Part shown: positions 1-9,189 of the stretch, piece after piece
Layout of the letters: each line of letters begins with the position of its first letter
Position numbering within the stretch: the first letter of the stretch is position 1
Assembly (NCBI GenBank): GCA_020438105.1
Contig: JAGQVE010000006.1
Coordinates: forward strand, 62,001 to 126,000
Length of the DNA: 64,000 nt
Source: Bacteroidales bacterium
GTDB taxonomy: Bacteria; Bacteroidota; Bacteroidia; Bacteroidales; JAADJA01
Direction of reading: 5' to 3'
Translations under genes and position numbers: made by a program
The notes under the pieces: model-generated
Database searches by the model: none
What the model was told of the DNA's origin: nothing
The model's input: the letters and a program-made list of their open reading frames with translations, nothing else

Positions 1-1000
1 CTGAATTTGCAGTATTAACCCTATCCCAATCTGATGACGCTCCATTGTATTTTAGCAATCCTTTTCCCCATGTGGCGAGAAATACTTCATTATCACTGCC
101 AATTAATAAATCAACTAAAGAATGGGTAAAATAGGCTCCCTGTGTAACATATTGAACTGACCATTCATCCCCGTCAAACTTAAATAACCTCGGATAGGTC
201 ACCAACCAAATATTTTCATTCTGATCGATTTCAATATCATAGATTCGGCCGTGTTGGGGTAAATTACTATTGCTTTCGGTAAATACAGTCCATTCACCTT
301 CTGCATACCTGGCAAGAAAAACAGAGTCGACGTTGAAAGTTGTATCGGGAGTAAAGATTCCTGAAACCCATAGGTTATTTTCAATATCAGCATATACACT
401 GGTAAGATAATCTGCCGGTAAATCAGAGTTTTCTGTTGTATAGGTTGAAAATTCATTCCCATCAAAATGAATGAGACCTTCTTCTGAAGCCATCCAAACC
501 TGTGCATTCATATCCGTCGTGATTTGCTGAATTGGATTGTAAGTACTCCCGGGAATGGGATATTCATGAAGTGTATTTTCATACAACTCAAACAAATTGC
601 CATTTGAACCTTCGAACCAAAGGTGATTATTTAAATCCACTGCGAAATTAATTCCAAAGATTGTATCATAGTGTATCCATTCAGCTCCATTGTAATAGAA
701 TAATCCATTGTTAAAACCTCCAACCCAAAGGTGATCATCTTCGGTAGCAACAATTTCTCTGTGAATATAACTTATACATGCCTCCTGATCCTGATCGGTA
801 TGTTTTAAAAATTGAACGGAATAATCCTCTTTGCTAATTCTGGCAATCCGGCATTCTGTTGCAGCCCAAATGTAATTAGGACTTTCAGATAAACTATGTA
901 TTTCATTTCCTGTAAAATAGTTCGACCAGCTATCTGATTGACTATAACTTAAAATGGGGAGAATGAAAAAAATTAAGGAGGTAATAATTAATGGCTTCAT
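1..1000 (-). CDS. Secreted Reg_prop beta-propeller protein, 3' part missing
   Basis: Reading the minus strand from the ATG at 1000 gives an open frame with no stop to the window edge (about 333 residues seen). It starts with a signal peptide (MKPLIITSLIFFILPILSYS). Repeated propeller blades follow, with motifs such as IWAATE, HLWVGGF, VWMASEEGLIHFDG, NLWVSGIF and NIWLVTYPRLFKFDG, the pattern of the two-component-regulator propeller (Reg_prop) family. In this phylum such propellers occur in hybrid two-component sensors and in T9SS-secreted proteins. The decisive C-terminus lies outside the window, so which one this is cannot be told. The gene is divergent from mnmA. Confidence 0.8.
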   Translation of the reverse strand, partial: MKPLIITSLIFFILPILSYSQSDSWSNYFTGNEIHSLSESPNYIWAATECRIARISKEDYSVQFLKHTDQDQEACISYIHREIVATEDDHLWVGGFNNGLFYYNGAEWIHYDTIFGINFAVDLNNHLWFEGSNGNLFELYENTLHEYPIPGSTYNPIQQITTDMNAQVWMASEEGLIHFDGNEFSTYTTENSDLPADYLTSVYADIENNLWVSGIFTPDTTFNVDSVFLARYAEGEWTVFTESNSNLPQHGRIYDIEIDQNENIWLVTYPRLFKFDGDEWSVQYVTQGAYFTHSLVDLLIGSDNEVFLATWGKGLLKYNGASSDWDRVNTANS

Positions 1001-1127
1001 AAACTCAAAATTGTAGTTTATACTCTCATTTTCAGCAAATTTAACAATAAACCTGATTAAATACTATTGTTAAACCTACTTTTTAAATTAAATCAGAATC
1101 GCAGTTTTGGGCTATCTCTTATCTAAA

Positions 1128-1158
1128 ATTGCCTATTCACCTTTTTAAGTTAATTTTG
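1128..1158 (+). promoter_or_regulatory. Bacteroidota-type promoter of mnmA
   Basis: ATTG at 1128-1131 is followed by exactly 19 bases and then TAATTTTG at 1151-1158. This fits the known TTTG-N19-TAnnTTTG pattern of the Bacteroidota primary sigma factor. The mnmA ATG is at 1167, so a transcript starting the usual few bases after the -7 element would have almost no leader. Confidence 0.6.
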
Positions 1159-1166
1159 CTGCTGAT

Positions 1167-2345
1167 ATGGCAAAAAAAGTGATCATCGGATTATCGGGTG
1201 GCGTTGATAGCAGCGTTGCAGCGTACCTCTTGAAAGAACAGGGCTACGATGTGGAAGCACTGTTTATGATCAACTGGAAAGATTCAAGTGTTACCCTTCG
1301 CGGCGACTGCTCCTGGGAGGAAGACATAATCATTGCGAAGCTGGTAGCCAAAAAGCTGGACATCCCTTTGCATGTGGTTGATTCGAGTGAAGATTACATG
1401 AAAAAGGTGGCCGATTATATGTTTGCCGAATACGAAAAAGGCAAAACCCCCAACCCCGATGTGCTGTGCAACCGCGAGATCAAGTTTGACGTGTTCATGG
1501 ATAAAGCCCGTGAGATAGGGGCTGATTTCTTTGCCACCGGGCATTATTGCAGGAAAGAAACTACGGAGGTTAACGGTAAAAAAGTTTATCGCTTGCTGGC
1601 CGGTTCCGATCCTAACAAAGATCAGAGTTATTTCCTTTGTCAGTTGTCACAAGATCAGCTCAAAGATGCGCTTTTCCCAATCGGCCATATGCTGAAACCT
1701 GAAGTGCGTGAGCTGGCAGCAAAGCTTGATCTGGCATCTGCCGATAAGCGGGACTCACAGGGGATCTGTTTTGTGGGGAAGGTTGATCTGCCTACTTTTT
1801 TACAGCAAAAACTCAAACCCAGAGAGGGTGATATAATTGAGATCCCTGCTGCAACAGTAATTGAAAAGGATAAGAACATTGCCAGTGACGATCTTGATTT
1901 GGTGTGTGCCGACAGACAATTCCATTGCGATGAAGGGATCGTGAAAGGCAAACACAAAGGGGCGCACTATTACACCATCGGTCAGCGCAAAGGGCTGGAT
2001 GTGGGCGGAACCCCTGAACCTTTGTTCATCATCTCCACCGACATCGATAATAACATCATTTTCGTGGGTCAGGGCAAAAACCATCCGGGACTTTATCGCA
2101 GGGGATTGTTTGTTCCTCAAAAAGATACCCACTGGATCCGGCCTGATAAGGCATTGAAGACTGGGGAGTCAGCTGATTACCTGGTTCGCATTCGTTACCG
2201 GCAGGAGTTGCAGCAGGCTACTTTATTCCAAAAAGAGAACGGGGTCTATATCACCTTCGCTGAGCCGCAACGCGGCATTACCTCAGGTCAGTTTGCTGCC
2301 TGGTACGAAGGAGAGGAGTTGCAGGGCTCCGGTGTGATTCAATGA
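1167..2345 (+). CDS. mnmA: tRNA-specific 2-thiouridylase MnmA
   Basis: MnmA activates U34 of tRNA(Lys/Glu/Gln) with ATP and transfers sulfur to make 2-thiouridine; it is cytosolic. The 392-residue protein has the ATP-binding PP-loop SGGVDSS at residues 10-16. The two catalytic cysteines of the family are present: C101 in VLCNREIKF and C201 in QGICFVG. Length and order (N-type ATP pyrophosphatase domain, then small beta-barrel C-terminal domains with [10 protein letters not shown]) are normal. The gene stands alone between a divergent propeller gene and ilvE. The ATG start is supported by the promoter just upstream. Confidence 0.97.
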   Translation: MAKKVIIGLSGGVDSSVAAYLLKEQGYDVEALFMINWKDSSVTLRGDCSWEEDIIIAKLVAKKLDIPLHVVDSSEDYMKKVADYMFAEYEKGKTPNPDVLCNREIKFDVFMDKAREIGADFFATGHYCRKETTEVNGKKVYRLLAGSDPNKDQSYFLCQLSQDQLKDALFPIGHMLKPEVRELAAKLDLASADKRDSQGICFVGKVDLPTFLQQKLKPREGDIIEIPAATVIEKDKNIASDDLDLVCADRQFHCDEGIVKGKHKGAHYYTIGQRKGLDVGGTPEPLFIISTDIDNNIIFVGQGKNHPGLYRRGLFVPQKDTHWIRPDKALKTGESADYLVRIRYRQELQQATLFQKENGVYITFAEPQRGITSGQFAAWYEGEELQGSGVIQ

Positions 2346-2536
2346 TCTTAATATTTCCCGGGCTAACCGGAATTCTATTTTTCTATTGTTCCAACATTTT
2401 CTTGACAAATTTTCATAATTGTTATCGGATTAACAGAAATATTATTTCTATATTAGCCCGTGTGAAAAAACAAGAGGAGTTGACCATTCGGGTTTGACTT
2501 TGAGAATTTGTGTAACGTATTAAAATTAAATAATCT

Positions 2537-3556
2537 ATGGAAAATATTGATTGGGGAAAGCTACCCTTTGGTTATTTTAAAACTGATTACAATGTACGCT
2601 GTTATTATCGCAACGGAAAATGGGGAACGGTAGAAATTTCGTCGTCGGAAACGATCAATATTCACATTGCCGCCACCTGTTTGCATTATGGTCAGGAATG
2701 TTTTGAAGGGATGAAAGTTTTCCGTGGAAAAGATGAGAAAATTCGTGTGTTCCGCTGGGAAGAGAATGCCAAAAGGATGCAGCGTTCCTGTGAAGGTATT
2801 ATGATGGCCCCACCGCCGCTGGAACTTTTCAAAGAGATGATGCTAAAAGTAATCAAACTGAATGAGCGTTTTATTCCACCTTCAGGCCTTGGCGCGGCCT
2901 TGTATCTTCGTCCGCTTACATTGGGAACCGGGCCACAAGTGGGTGTTAAACCTGCAGAAGAGTATATGTTCATGATCTTTGCCGGACCGGTTGGCCCATA
3001 TTTTAAAGAAGGTTTTCATCCGGTGAATGTGCAAATTGTTCGGGATTATGATCGCACTGCACCCCATGGTACAGGTCATATCAAGGTAGGTGGAAATTAT
3101 GCTGCCAGTTTACGTCCGGCTTCAAGGGCCAAGGAGGAAGGATTCAGTACAGTTCTTTTTGTTGATTCGAAAGAAAATAAATACATCGATGAAGCCGGAC
3201 CTGCTAATTTCTTTGGTATCAAAGGAAATACTTATGTAACACCCGATTCAGTTACGATTTTACCTTCAATTACCAATATGAGCTTGCGAATGCTTGCAGA
3301 GGATATGGGAATGAAAGTGGAACATCGTCACGTTATGGTGGATGAACTGGAAGGTTTTGATGAAGTGGGTGCTTGTGGAACTGCAGCGGTTATTTCACCT
3401 ATCAAACGCATTGTCGACCGTGAATCGGGAAAAGAATACAACTATTGCCCTGATGGAGAAGCAGGACCCATTTCAACCAAACTTTATAAAACATTAAAGG
3501 GAATTCAGGAAGGGGAGATTGAAGATAAATTTGGCTGGAATATGATCGTCGAATAG
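2537..3556 (+). CDS. ilvE: Branched-chain amino acid aminotransferase
   Basis: This fold-type IV, PLP-dependent enzyme reversibly transaminates leucine, isoleucine and valine with 2-oxoglutarate, the last step of their synthesis and the first of their breakdown. The 339-residue protein matches the eukaryote-like BCAT branch. The PLP-binding lysine is K183 in HIKVGGNYAAS. YGQECFEGMKVFRG near residue 55 and CGTAAVISPI near residue 285 are typical of the family. The gene is monocistronic as far as can be seen, with its own hairpin terminator. No other ilv or leu genes are nearby. Confidence 0.95.
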   Translation: MENIDWGKLPFGYFKTDYNVRCYYRNGKWGTVEISSSETINIHIAATCLHYGQECFEGMKVFRGKDEKIRVFRWEENAKRMQRSCEGIMMAPPPLELFKEMMLKVIKLNERFIPPSGLGAALYLRPLTLGTGPQVGVKPAEEYMFMIFAGPVGPYFKEGFHPVNVQIVRDYDRTAPHGTGHIKVGGNYAASLRPASRAKEEGFSTVLFVDSKENKYIDEAGPANFFGIKGNTYVTPDSVTILPSITNMSLRMLAEDMGMKVEHRHVMVDELEGFDEVGACGTAAVISPIKRIVDRESGKEYNYCPDGEAGPISTKLYKTLKGIQEGEIEDKFGWNMIVE

Positions 3557-3576
3557 AATTTGCAAATTATATTTCG

Positions 3577-3612
3577 AAAAGGCTGTTTGTCAAATGATAA
3601 ACGGCTTTTTTT
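3577..3612 (+). terminator. Intrinsic terminator after ilvE
   Basis: AAAGGCTGTTT pairs with AAACGGCTTT (wobble pairs allowed) across a short loop, and the right arm runs into a T-tract. It lies about 20 bases after the ilvE stop. It may also serve as the end of the convergent cysH transcript. Confidence 0.65.
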
Positions 3613-3685
3613 ATATTTAAAAATCCAAACCAAAAATCTGTAGTTCCGGCAGGTAGATTTCTTACTTCGGACCTTGTCGGCAAGC

Positions 3686-3717
3686 AAACTTCGAACTTCA
3701 AACTTCGAACTTCAAAC
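3686..3717. repeat. Short tandem repeat, 14-bp unit
   Basis: The unit AAACTTCGAACTTC occurs twice in a row and is followed by a partial third copy, ending at the cysH stop codon. There are too few units for a CRISPR and no spacers. Confidence 0.7.
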
Positions 3718-4436
3718 TATTTTTGATGTAACCCACACTCCTTGTGCTCCGGCATTTCCCACCACCACCGGCCGGCTCGTACATCTTCACCAGGCTGGAC
3801 AGCGCGGGTACAGGGCAAACAGCCAATGCTTGGAAATCCCTGATCGTGAAGAGTATTGTAGGGGACCTTGTGTTTATTTATAAAATCCCACACCTCATCT
3901 TCCGACCAGTTAATGAGCGGGTTGAGTTTTAACCGGCCGTGGTTGTTTTCGTCCAGTTCGAGGAGATTATTGTTGTTCCGGGTGACCGATTGTTCTTTTC
4001 GCAAGCCGGTGATCCAGATGTCGGAACCTTCAAGTGCCCGGTGAAGCGGTTCAATCTTTCGAATATGGCAACACAATTTCCGGTTCTCAACACTTTCATA
4101 AAACAGGTTCATCCCTTTGTCATTCACCATGTTTTCCACCTGCTTATAATCCGGGAAATAGATTTCCATCTTCATTTTATATCGTGCATTGGTTCGGTCA
4201 ATGAGATCATAAGTCTCCTGGAACATGCGACCAGTGTCAAGCGTGAAAATTTTGGCGTCCGGCGCAATTTCGCGGATCATATGGGTGAGCACCTGATCCT
4301 CAGCGCCAAGGCTGGAGGCGAACGCAATCCGCCCTTTATATTCATTCAGAAAATACTGCAATACTTCCTCAACAGTACTTTCAGCGAAGCGATCATTTAA
4401 TTCCCTAATCAAATCGTCTTTCATAAGTGGCCGCAA
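3717..4436 (-). CDS. cysH: Adenylyl-sulfate (APS) reductase, CysH family
   Basis: This cytosolic enzyme reduces APS to sulfite with thioredoxin in assimilatory sulfate reduction. The 239-residue protein has the PP-loop-like FASSLGAEDQV near residue 39. It also has the [4Fe-4S] cysteines that mark the APS-using type: CC at 122-123 and C206/C209 in GCLPCTR. The catalytic ECGLH (C234) sits at the C-terminus. Two methionines (1 and 5) could start the protein. The stop of the upstream metallo-hydrolase lies only 2 bases before this start, so they are probably one operon. cysD and cysN are not in the window. Confidence 0.92.
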   Translation of the reverse strand: MRPLMKDDLIRELNDRFAESTVEEVLQYFLNEYKGRIAFASSLGAEDQVLTHMIREIAPDAKIFTLDTGRMFQETYDLIDRTNARYKMKMEIYFPDYKQVENMVNDKGMNLFYESVENRKLCCHIRKIEPLHRALEGSDIWITGLRKEQSVTRNNNNLLELDENNHGRLKLNPLINWSEDEVWDFINKHKVPYNTLHDQGFPSIGCLPCTRAVQPGEDVRAGRWWWEMPEHKECGLHQK

Positions 4437-4438
4437 AG

Positions 4439-5287
4439 TTAATTTAAAATTTCTTTCAGCTTAAATACTTCACCTGCGCGAACGCCTTTTTCGGTTTGTA
4501 CCAGCTTACAACATTCATTTTTTAGGTCATGTTCAAAAATCAGGTGGTAATTATTTTCCACAGCTTCTTTTAAAAACGCCTCTTTTTCGTTGAGTGTGAT
4601 TAATGGTTGTATATCCACACTGGGCACAAAAGGCAAGGGTATATTTGCCACAAGTGGGATGAAGTCGGCCATGAAAACAAAAGTCAGGTCATTGTATCTG
4701 ATCTTCGGGACCATTTGACCCTGCGTATGACCATTCACCTGGAACAGTTCAATGTTTTCAGTGAATTTACCCGGTTTTTCGATAAGATTTAATTTGCCAG
4801 CCTCTTCAATTGGCTTAAAGTTGATCTTGAAAAACGAACCAATCTCACGGCTGTTGGGGTGGTTTGCCCATTCCCACTGTGCTTTTGAAACATGATGTTT
4901 AGCATTTTTAAATACAAGCTGCGGATTGCCCGAGGCATCCAATTCAACAGCGCCACCGCAATGATCGTCATGCAAATGGGTGAAGACCACATCGGTAATA
5001 TCGTCCCTGGTTAAACCAACTTCTGCCAAAGATTTTTCAAGGCTGAAACCTCCAAAAGTATACCGAAAACTGTAATATTTATCCGCTTGTTTGTTGCCCA
5101 TTCCCACATCAAAAAGGATTTTTCGATCATTTTCTTCCACAAGCAAACAGCGCGTTGTGATGGGGATCATGTTTTTCTCATCCGGCTCAATCAGCTTTGT
5201 CCATATTGTTTGCGGAACAACCCCAAAGGCGGCTCCTCCATCCATTTTCCAGTTTTCAGCAATGACCGGGTGTATGCGCATAATCAT
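4439..5287 (-). CDS. MBL-fold metallo-hydrolase
   Basis: A 282-residue metallo-beta-lactamase-fold hydrolase without a signal peptide. The metal-binding motif THLHDDHCGG is at residues 103-112 (H104, H106, D108, H109), a later ligand is in NGHTQGQM, and FEHD lies near the C-terminus. The overall look is that of the lactonase/glyoxalase-like MBL group, but the substrate cannot be told from sequence. Tight spacing to cysH suggests a shared transcript and perhaps a role near sulfur metabolism; that is inference. ATG codons at residues 1 and 3 are both possible starts. Confidence 0.85.
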   Translation of the reverse strand: MIMRIHPVIAENWKMDGGAAFGVVPQTIWTKLIEPDEKNMIPITTRCLLVEENDRKILFDVGMGNKQADKYYSFRYTFGGFSLEKSLAEVGLTRDDITDVVFTHLHDDHCGGAVELDASGNPQLVFKNAKHHVSKAQWEWANHPNSREIGSFFKINFKPIEEAGKLNLIEKPGKFTENIELFQVNGHTQGQMVPKIRYNDLTFVFMADFIPLVANIPLPFVPSVDIQPLITLNEKEAFLKEAVENNYHLIFEHDLKNECCKLVQTEKGVRAGEVFKLKEILN

Positions 5288-5433
5288 TAATTTGTTGCTA
5301 AAATAGCGTTTTCAATGGTAGGCAGATAATTCAGTTTTCAACAATAATTTATTCAAAGCCGGGTGTTTAAAAGTGTTTTGAAATTCCATAAAGGCGGACT
5401 TGCTTAATCAATAAATTTGTCAAAAGCTTGAAC

Positions 5434-6798
5434 ATGAAAGTACATTTTATCGCGATTGGCGGGTCGGCCATGCATAACCTGGCCATTGCGCTGGTGAAAA
5501 AAGGATATTCGGTTAGCGGGTCGGATGACGAGATTTTTGAACCTTCCCGCAGTCGGTTGAAAAAATATGGAATTCTACCGGAGAAGGAGGGGTGGTATGC
5601 CGAAAATATACAACCCAATTTGGATGCCGTGATCGTTGGCATGCATGCCAAAGAGGACAACCCGGAACTTCATCGCGCGCAGGAGCTGGGCATACCGGTT
5701 TTTTCATATCCGGAATATTTGTACGAGCAAGCCAAAGATAAAATCCGGGTGGTGATTGGCGGAAGTCACGGCAAAACTACCATTACTTCCATTATCCTGC
5801 ATGTAATGCAGTTTCATAACATGGAGTGTGATTACATGGTAGGTGCGCAACTGGAAGGTTTTGAGGTGATGGTGAAGATTACACCTACAGCTAATGTGAT
5901 GATCCTCGAGGGTGATGAATACCTCACTTCGCCTTTGGACAAGCGCCCCAAATTCCATTTGTATGAACCCGATATTGCGCTGATTAGCGGTATTGCATGG
6001 GATCATATCAACGTGTTCCCCACATTTGAAATGTATGTGGATCAGTTCAGAATTTTTGCAGATTTAATTACTCCATACGGAACACTGGTGTATTGTGAGG
6101 CCGATCCGGAAGTAAAAAAGATCGGGGATAATTCACGCAATGATATTGATAAAAAGCCTTACGGATTGCCCTCGTTTAAGGTGAAGGAGGGGATTACCTA
6201 CGTTCTTTTGGATGGACAAAAAATCCCACTGAAAGTTTTTGGCGAGCACAATTTGCTCAACATCAACGGAGCCCGTCTGGTCTGCAATCAGCTTGGTGTT
6301 TCGGATGCCGCTTTTTACGAGGCAATCCAAAGTTTTAGCGGAGCTTCCAAACGACTTGAAAAGGTTGCTGAAAATGATCAAACTACCGTTTACAAAGACT
6401 TCGCTCATTCGCCCTCTAAACTTAAAGCCACTACCTCAGCCGTTCATGCCCAGTTCCCTGACCGCAAGCTGGTAGCCTGCCTCGAATTACATACCTACAG
6501 CAGCCTGAATGAAAAATTTTTAGATCAATACAAAAGTTGCATGGATTCGGCGGATGAGGCGATCGTTTATTTTAATCCACACACGATCCAACTGAAACGA
6601 CTGCCGGCCATCACACCCGGGCAGGTAAAGCAAGCCTTCGCCCGCGCCGACCTGATCGTTTACACCGATTCAAAAAAGCTCCTGAACGACTTGTTGGCAA
6701 AGAACTGGCAAAATACAAACCTCCTGATGATGAGCTCCGGCAATTTTGATGGGATTGATTTTAGGGAATTAGGCGAAAATATTACATTAAATAATTAA
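5434..6798 (+). CDS. mpl: Mur ligase family protein, Mpl-like peptidoglycan ligase
   Basis: This ATP-dependent ligase is related to MurC. In this phylum such proteins are usually regarded as UDP-N-acetylmuramate:murein-peptide ligases used in cell-wall recycling. The N-terminal Rossmann motif IAIGGSAMHNLA begins at residue 7. The ATP loop GGSHGKTTITS is at about 109-119, and a Mur ligase C-terminal domain includes DFAHSPSKLKATT. I start it at the ATG at 5434; the frame also has a TTG two codons earlier. A -7 element (TAAATTTG, 5412-5419) lies just upstream. MurC itself is longer and starts with GIGGIGMS, so Mpl fits better. Confidence 0.82.
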   Translation: MKVHFIAIGGSAMHNLAIALVKKGYSVSGSDDEIFEPSRSRLKKYGILPEKEGWYAENIQPNLDAVIVGMHAKEDNPELHRAQELGIPVFSYPEYLYEQAKDKIRVVIGGSHGKTTITSIILHVMQFHNMECDYMVGAQLEGFEVMVKITPTANVMILEGDEYLTSPLDKRPKFHLYEPDIALISGIAWDHINVFPTFEMYVDQFRIFADLITPYGTLVYCEADPEVKKIGDNSRNDIDKKPYGLPSFKVKEGITYVLLDGQKIPLKVFGEHNLLNINGARLVCNQLGVSDAAFYEAIQSFSGASKRLEKVAENDQTTVYKDFAHSPSKLKATTSAVHAQFPDRKLVACLELHTYSSLNEKFLDQYKSCMDSADEAIVYFNPHTIQLKRLPAITPGQVKQAFARADLIVYTDSKKLLNDLLAKNWQNTNLLMMSSGNFDGIDFRELGENITLNN

Positions 6799-6861
6799 TT
6801 AGCAGCATGAGCGTTTTGTAATTTCATACTAAAGTGATTAAATTTGTGAAAACTATTAACT

Positions 6862-7038
6862 ATGCTAACTAAAGAGAAAATTAAATCTACTATCGACAAG
6901 TTGCCTGAAAGCTTCACTGTAGAAGAAGTGATAGATCGTATCATTCTGCTTGATAAAATTCAGCAAGGCCTTGATGATTCTGAGCAAAAAAATTTGGTAA
7001 GTTTACAGGAAATGAAATCAAAGTTAGAATTTAAATAG
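6862..7038 (+). CDS. Small antitoxin-like protein, no toxin partner
   Basis: A 58-residue ORF (MLTKEKIKSTIDKLPESF..., ending KSKLEFK) starts 63 bases after the Mur ligase stop. Its length, acidic helical character and the VEEVIDRIILLDKIQQGL segment resemble small antitoxins of RelE/ParE-type systems in Bacteroidota. The usual toxin gene directly downstream is missing, since the next gene is a convergent DUF1801 protein. The assignment comes from recall of the family pattern and is tentative. Confidence 0.5.
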   Translation: MLTKEKIKSTIDKLPESFTVEEVIDRIILLDKIQQGLDDSEQKNLVSLQEMKSKLEFK

Positions 7039-7057
7039 TTAACAAATCATTTTAAAT

Positions 7058-7408
7058 CTATCCTTTTCTGTAAACATCCAAAGCCATTTCTAAAACTTTA
7101 TGAATCATTGTAACTGGAATATCCTTATTGGGATCAACCCTCAAAATCTTCATCCTTGCCCGGTTGCCTGTTTCCAGTAGGGGATGATTCAGTTGTTTGC
7201 CTTCCACCATCAATAGATAAGGTTCTTTCGTTTTTTTATCAGTCCACAAATAACAAAACATCTTTTTGTTGTAGGTAAAACATGGCATGCCGTATTTTAC
7301 AGTCTCTTCAATTTGTGCGTCCTGGTCGAGGATGATCTTCCGGAGGGCTAAAAGACAGCTTTGGTTGGGTTCTGGTTGGGAAAGGTAAAAATTATTGAGT
7401 TGTGACAT
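7058..7408 (-). CDS. DUF1801 domain protein
   Basis: A 116-residue cytosolic protein with the DUF1801/YdhG-like pattern: a helical start, EETVKYGMPCFTYNKKMFCYL in the middle, and a conserved basic C-terminal part (RARMKILRVDP). The family includes the Bacillus iron chaperone Fra, but the function here is not known. It is convergent with the small antitoxin-like ORF and follows the alpha/beta hydrolase on the same strand with 35 bases between. Confidence 0.75.
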   Translation of the reverse strand: MSQLNNFYLSQPEPNQSCLLALRKIILDQDAQIEETVKYGMPCFTYNKKMFCYLWTDKKTKEPYLLMVEGKQLNHPLLETGNRARMKILRVDPNKDIPVTMIHKVLEMALDVYRKG

Positions 7409-7443
7409 GAGTGTAGTTTATTTCTTCTATGAAAATTAAAAGT

Positions 7444-8496
7444 CTAATTATTTATTTCAACTTGTTTTAGATTAACATCTAAAATAAATTCACCAACTAA
7501 TTTAACATATTCCGCTCTATTCCCGTTCACCAGGTCATGCCCCGAATTTTCGATGATCCGGAGTTTGGCATTGGGCAGAAGGTCCAGGTATTCCCGGGTA
7601 TAGCCCCATGGCTGGTTATCGCACTGGCCTTTCAGAATCAGTACCGGGATATCGATTTCCTTAAGCATGTCTCTTTTATCGGGTACCTCATTAAAACTTT
7701 TCACGGTCATAATGTGGGCATAATACCCGCCACCGCCGGGCATTTCCACCGCATGATCTGCGCTGTAAAAGGTTGATTTATTAAGTTCCTGATTCAGGTA
7801 GGTGAAAAAATTATCTGCTTCCCGGTCGGAAGCCAGTTTGCTTTTAAACAGATAAGCCCATTTAGTGAAAAGCCGGCTTCGCAAATTATGCGCTTTTTGA
7901 TTACCCTGTGCATTACTTAATTCCGGCTGTCGCAAGTTCAGACTGTCGGGAGGAACTTCAAATTTCAATTTTTTATTGATGGGAAGGATGGGCCCCGGAC
8001 CTTCCAAAATCATTTTTTCAACTTTATCAGGATAATCCTGTATGTAATTAATGGCCAGCAGACAACCCCAGCTGTGGGCTATCAGGATCACTTTTTCGGA
8101 ATGGATCACCTCGATGATCTCGGCCAGGTCGGCTTTGTGCCTTTGAACGGTATATTGGCTGATATCGTCCAAACGGACTGAATGACCGCTTCCGATCTGA
8201 TCATAAAAGTAGAGATCATGACCCTGCTGCAATAGTGGACGTAAAGCCTCAATTACCTCATCCCTGATGATCCCACCCGGACCGCCATGAAGATAAATAA
8301 CCGGCGATCCTTTAATATCTGAACTACTTTCAATTTTGGTATAGCCTATTCTTGAACCGGTATTTAGTTCCCAGTATTGGGTTCCGGGCCTCTCAACAAA
8401 AGCGGGTACTTCGTAATGGTTTGGAATAAAGAAGATCCAGGATAGGATTAATATAAAAGCTAAAATTATAGTTAACAGGAGCCGGCGAATATTCAT
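7444..8496 (-). CDS. Membrane-anchored alpha/beta hydrolase, proline iminopeptidase-like
   Basis: A 350-residue protein with an uncleaved signal/anchor at residues 6-24. The oxyanion motif HGGPGG (70-75) is typical of proline iminopeptidases and epoxide-hydrolase-like S33 enzymes. The nucleophile elbow is AHSWG with S142, and the acid and histidine follow in GQCDNQP and NSGHDLVNG. The enzyme should face the periplasm. The substrate is unknown. A small lipoprotein gene ends 15 bases upstream on the same strand, suggesting co-transcription. Confidence 0.8.
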   Translation of the reverse strand: MNIRRLLLTIILAFILILSWIFFIPNHYEVPAFVERPGTQYWELNTGSRIGYTKIESSSDIKGSPVIYLHGGPGGIIRDEVIEALRPLLQQGHDLYFYDQIGSGHSVRLDDISQYTVQRHKADLAEIIEVIHSEKVILIAHSWGCLLAINYIQDYPDKVEKMILEGPGPILPINKKLKFEVPPDSLNLRQPELSNAQGNQKAHNLRSRLFTKWAYLFKSKLASDREADNFFTYLNQELNKSTFYSADHAVEMPGGGGYYAHIMTVKSFNEVPDKRDMLKEIDIPVLILKGQCDNQPWGYTREYLDLLPNAKLRIIENSGHDLVNGNRAEYVKLVGEFILDVNLKQVEINN

Positions 8497-8511
8497 AGGG
8501 ATATTTTGATT

Positions 8512-8736
8512 TTATAAGTTTCTGGCATTTCTCAGGCACGTACTGGCGAAGGCGTAAAGACAGAGTTTGAGATCAAAATCCCCTTCAGAATTTAAATTAA
8601 GTAAATCGTAGCCTATCATTGGTCCCATATCGTAATCGCAGGTAATAACAGGTCGGACCCGAATAAATTCGTCTTCATTGCTTTCGCAGGCACTTAGAAT
8701 TATTGCCAATAAAAGGAGGTATATGGTGGTTTTCAT
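8512..8736 (-). CDS. Small lipoprotein, unknown function
   Basis: A 74-residue protein with a short signal sequence and lipobox LSAC at about residues 14-17, so it is probably a lipoprotein. The mature part is acidic then hydrophobic (MGPMIGYDLLNLN) and has two more cysteines near the end. Nothing else is recognised. It starts the accessory region. Confidence 0.55.
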   Translation of the reverse strand: MKTTIYLLLLAIILSACESNEDEFIRVRPVITCDYDMGPMIGYDLLNLNSEGDFDLKLCLYAFASTCLRNARNL

Positions 8737-8754
8737 GGGATGTCTTTTTTAATA

Positions 8755-9114
8755 TCAACCGGTTCCTGAAGGTAGGTTTGGATTAGAAACTGAATAAATC
8801 GCAAGTATTAAAAATATCAAACCAACCGCCCAAAAAAATATTGCCCAAAATTTCATTTCAATAAAAAAGAATGAATTTATCAGGTCGACTTTGTGTCTTA
8901 TGCCATCAGTCTTAACATAAATATTCCTTTTAAGGTAAGTCCAGGTTCCAGCTAACATAAATCCAAATCCAAAAGTTATTAAGGGGTCAATTTCATGCTT
9001 AAAGATACCACCTACACTGTCCGAAAGAAAATTTAGTAGTATTAGAATTCCCAAATTGCTCACAAACAGGTACACAGGAATAAGGATTCCCCGGTTTTTA
9101 TAAATTAAAAACAT
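8755..9114 (-). CDS. Small membrane protein, unknown function
   Basis: A 119-residue protein with about three hydrophobic segments (residues 10-30, 45-60 and 85-108), so probably an inner-membrane protein. The C-terminus ends NPNLPSGTG. No family is recognised. It is one of a run of minus-strand orphan genes. The spacer on its 5' side contains an inverted repeat that overlaps the preceding gene's stop codon. Confidence 0.55.
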   Translation of the reverse strand: MFLIYKNRGILIPVYLFVSNLGILILLNFLSDSVGGIFKHEIDPLITFGFGFMLAGTWTYLKRNIYVKTDGIRHKVDLINSFFFIEMKFWAIFFWAVGLIFLILAIYSVSNPNLPSGTG

Positions 9115-9164
9115 TTTTCTGTTTCTTAAATTTATTTAATCTTCCAATTTGATACACCTCAGCC

Positions 9165-9189
9165 ATAACTCCTTGCGCTCACCAGTTAT
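9165..9189 (-). repeat. Inverted repeat overlapping a stop codon
   Basis: ATAACT (9165-9170) and AGTTAT (9184-9189) form a perfect 6-bp inverted repeat with a GC-richer loop. The TAA stop of the upstream 180-residue gene (9186-9188) lies inside one arm. A recombination site beginning at the stop codon is a hallmark of integron cassettes, but this copy alone is too short to prove that. Confidence 0.4.

Noticed and set aside
3686..3717. Short tandem repeat as a possible CRISPR
   Set aside because: Only two full 14-bp units without spacers and no cas genes.
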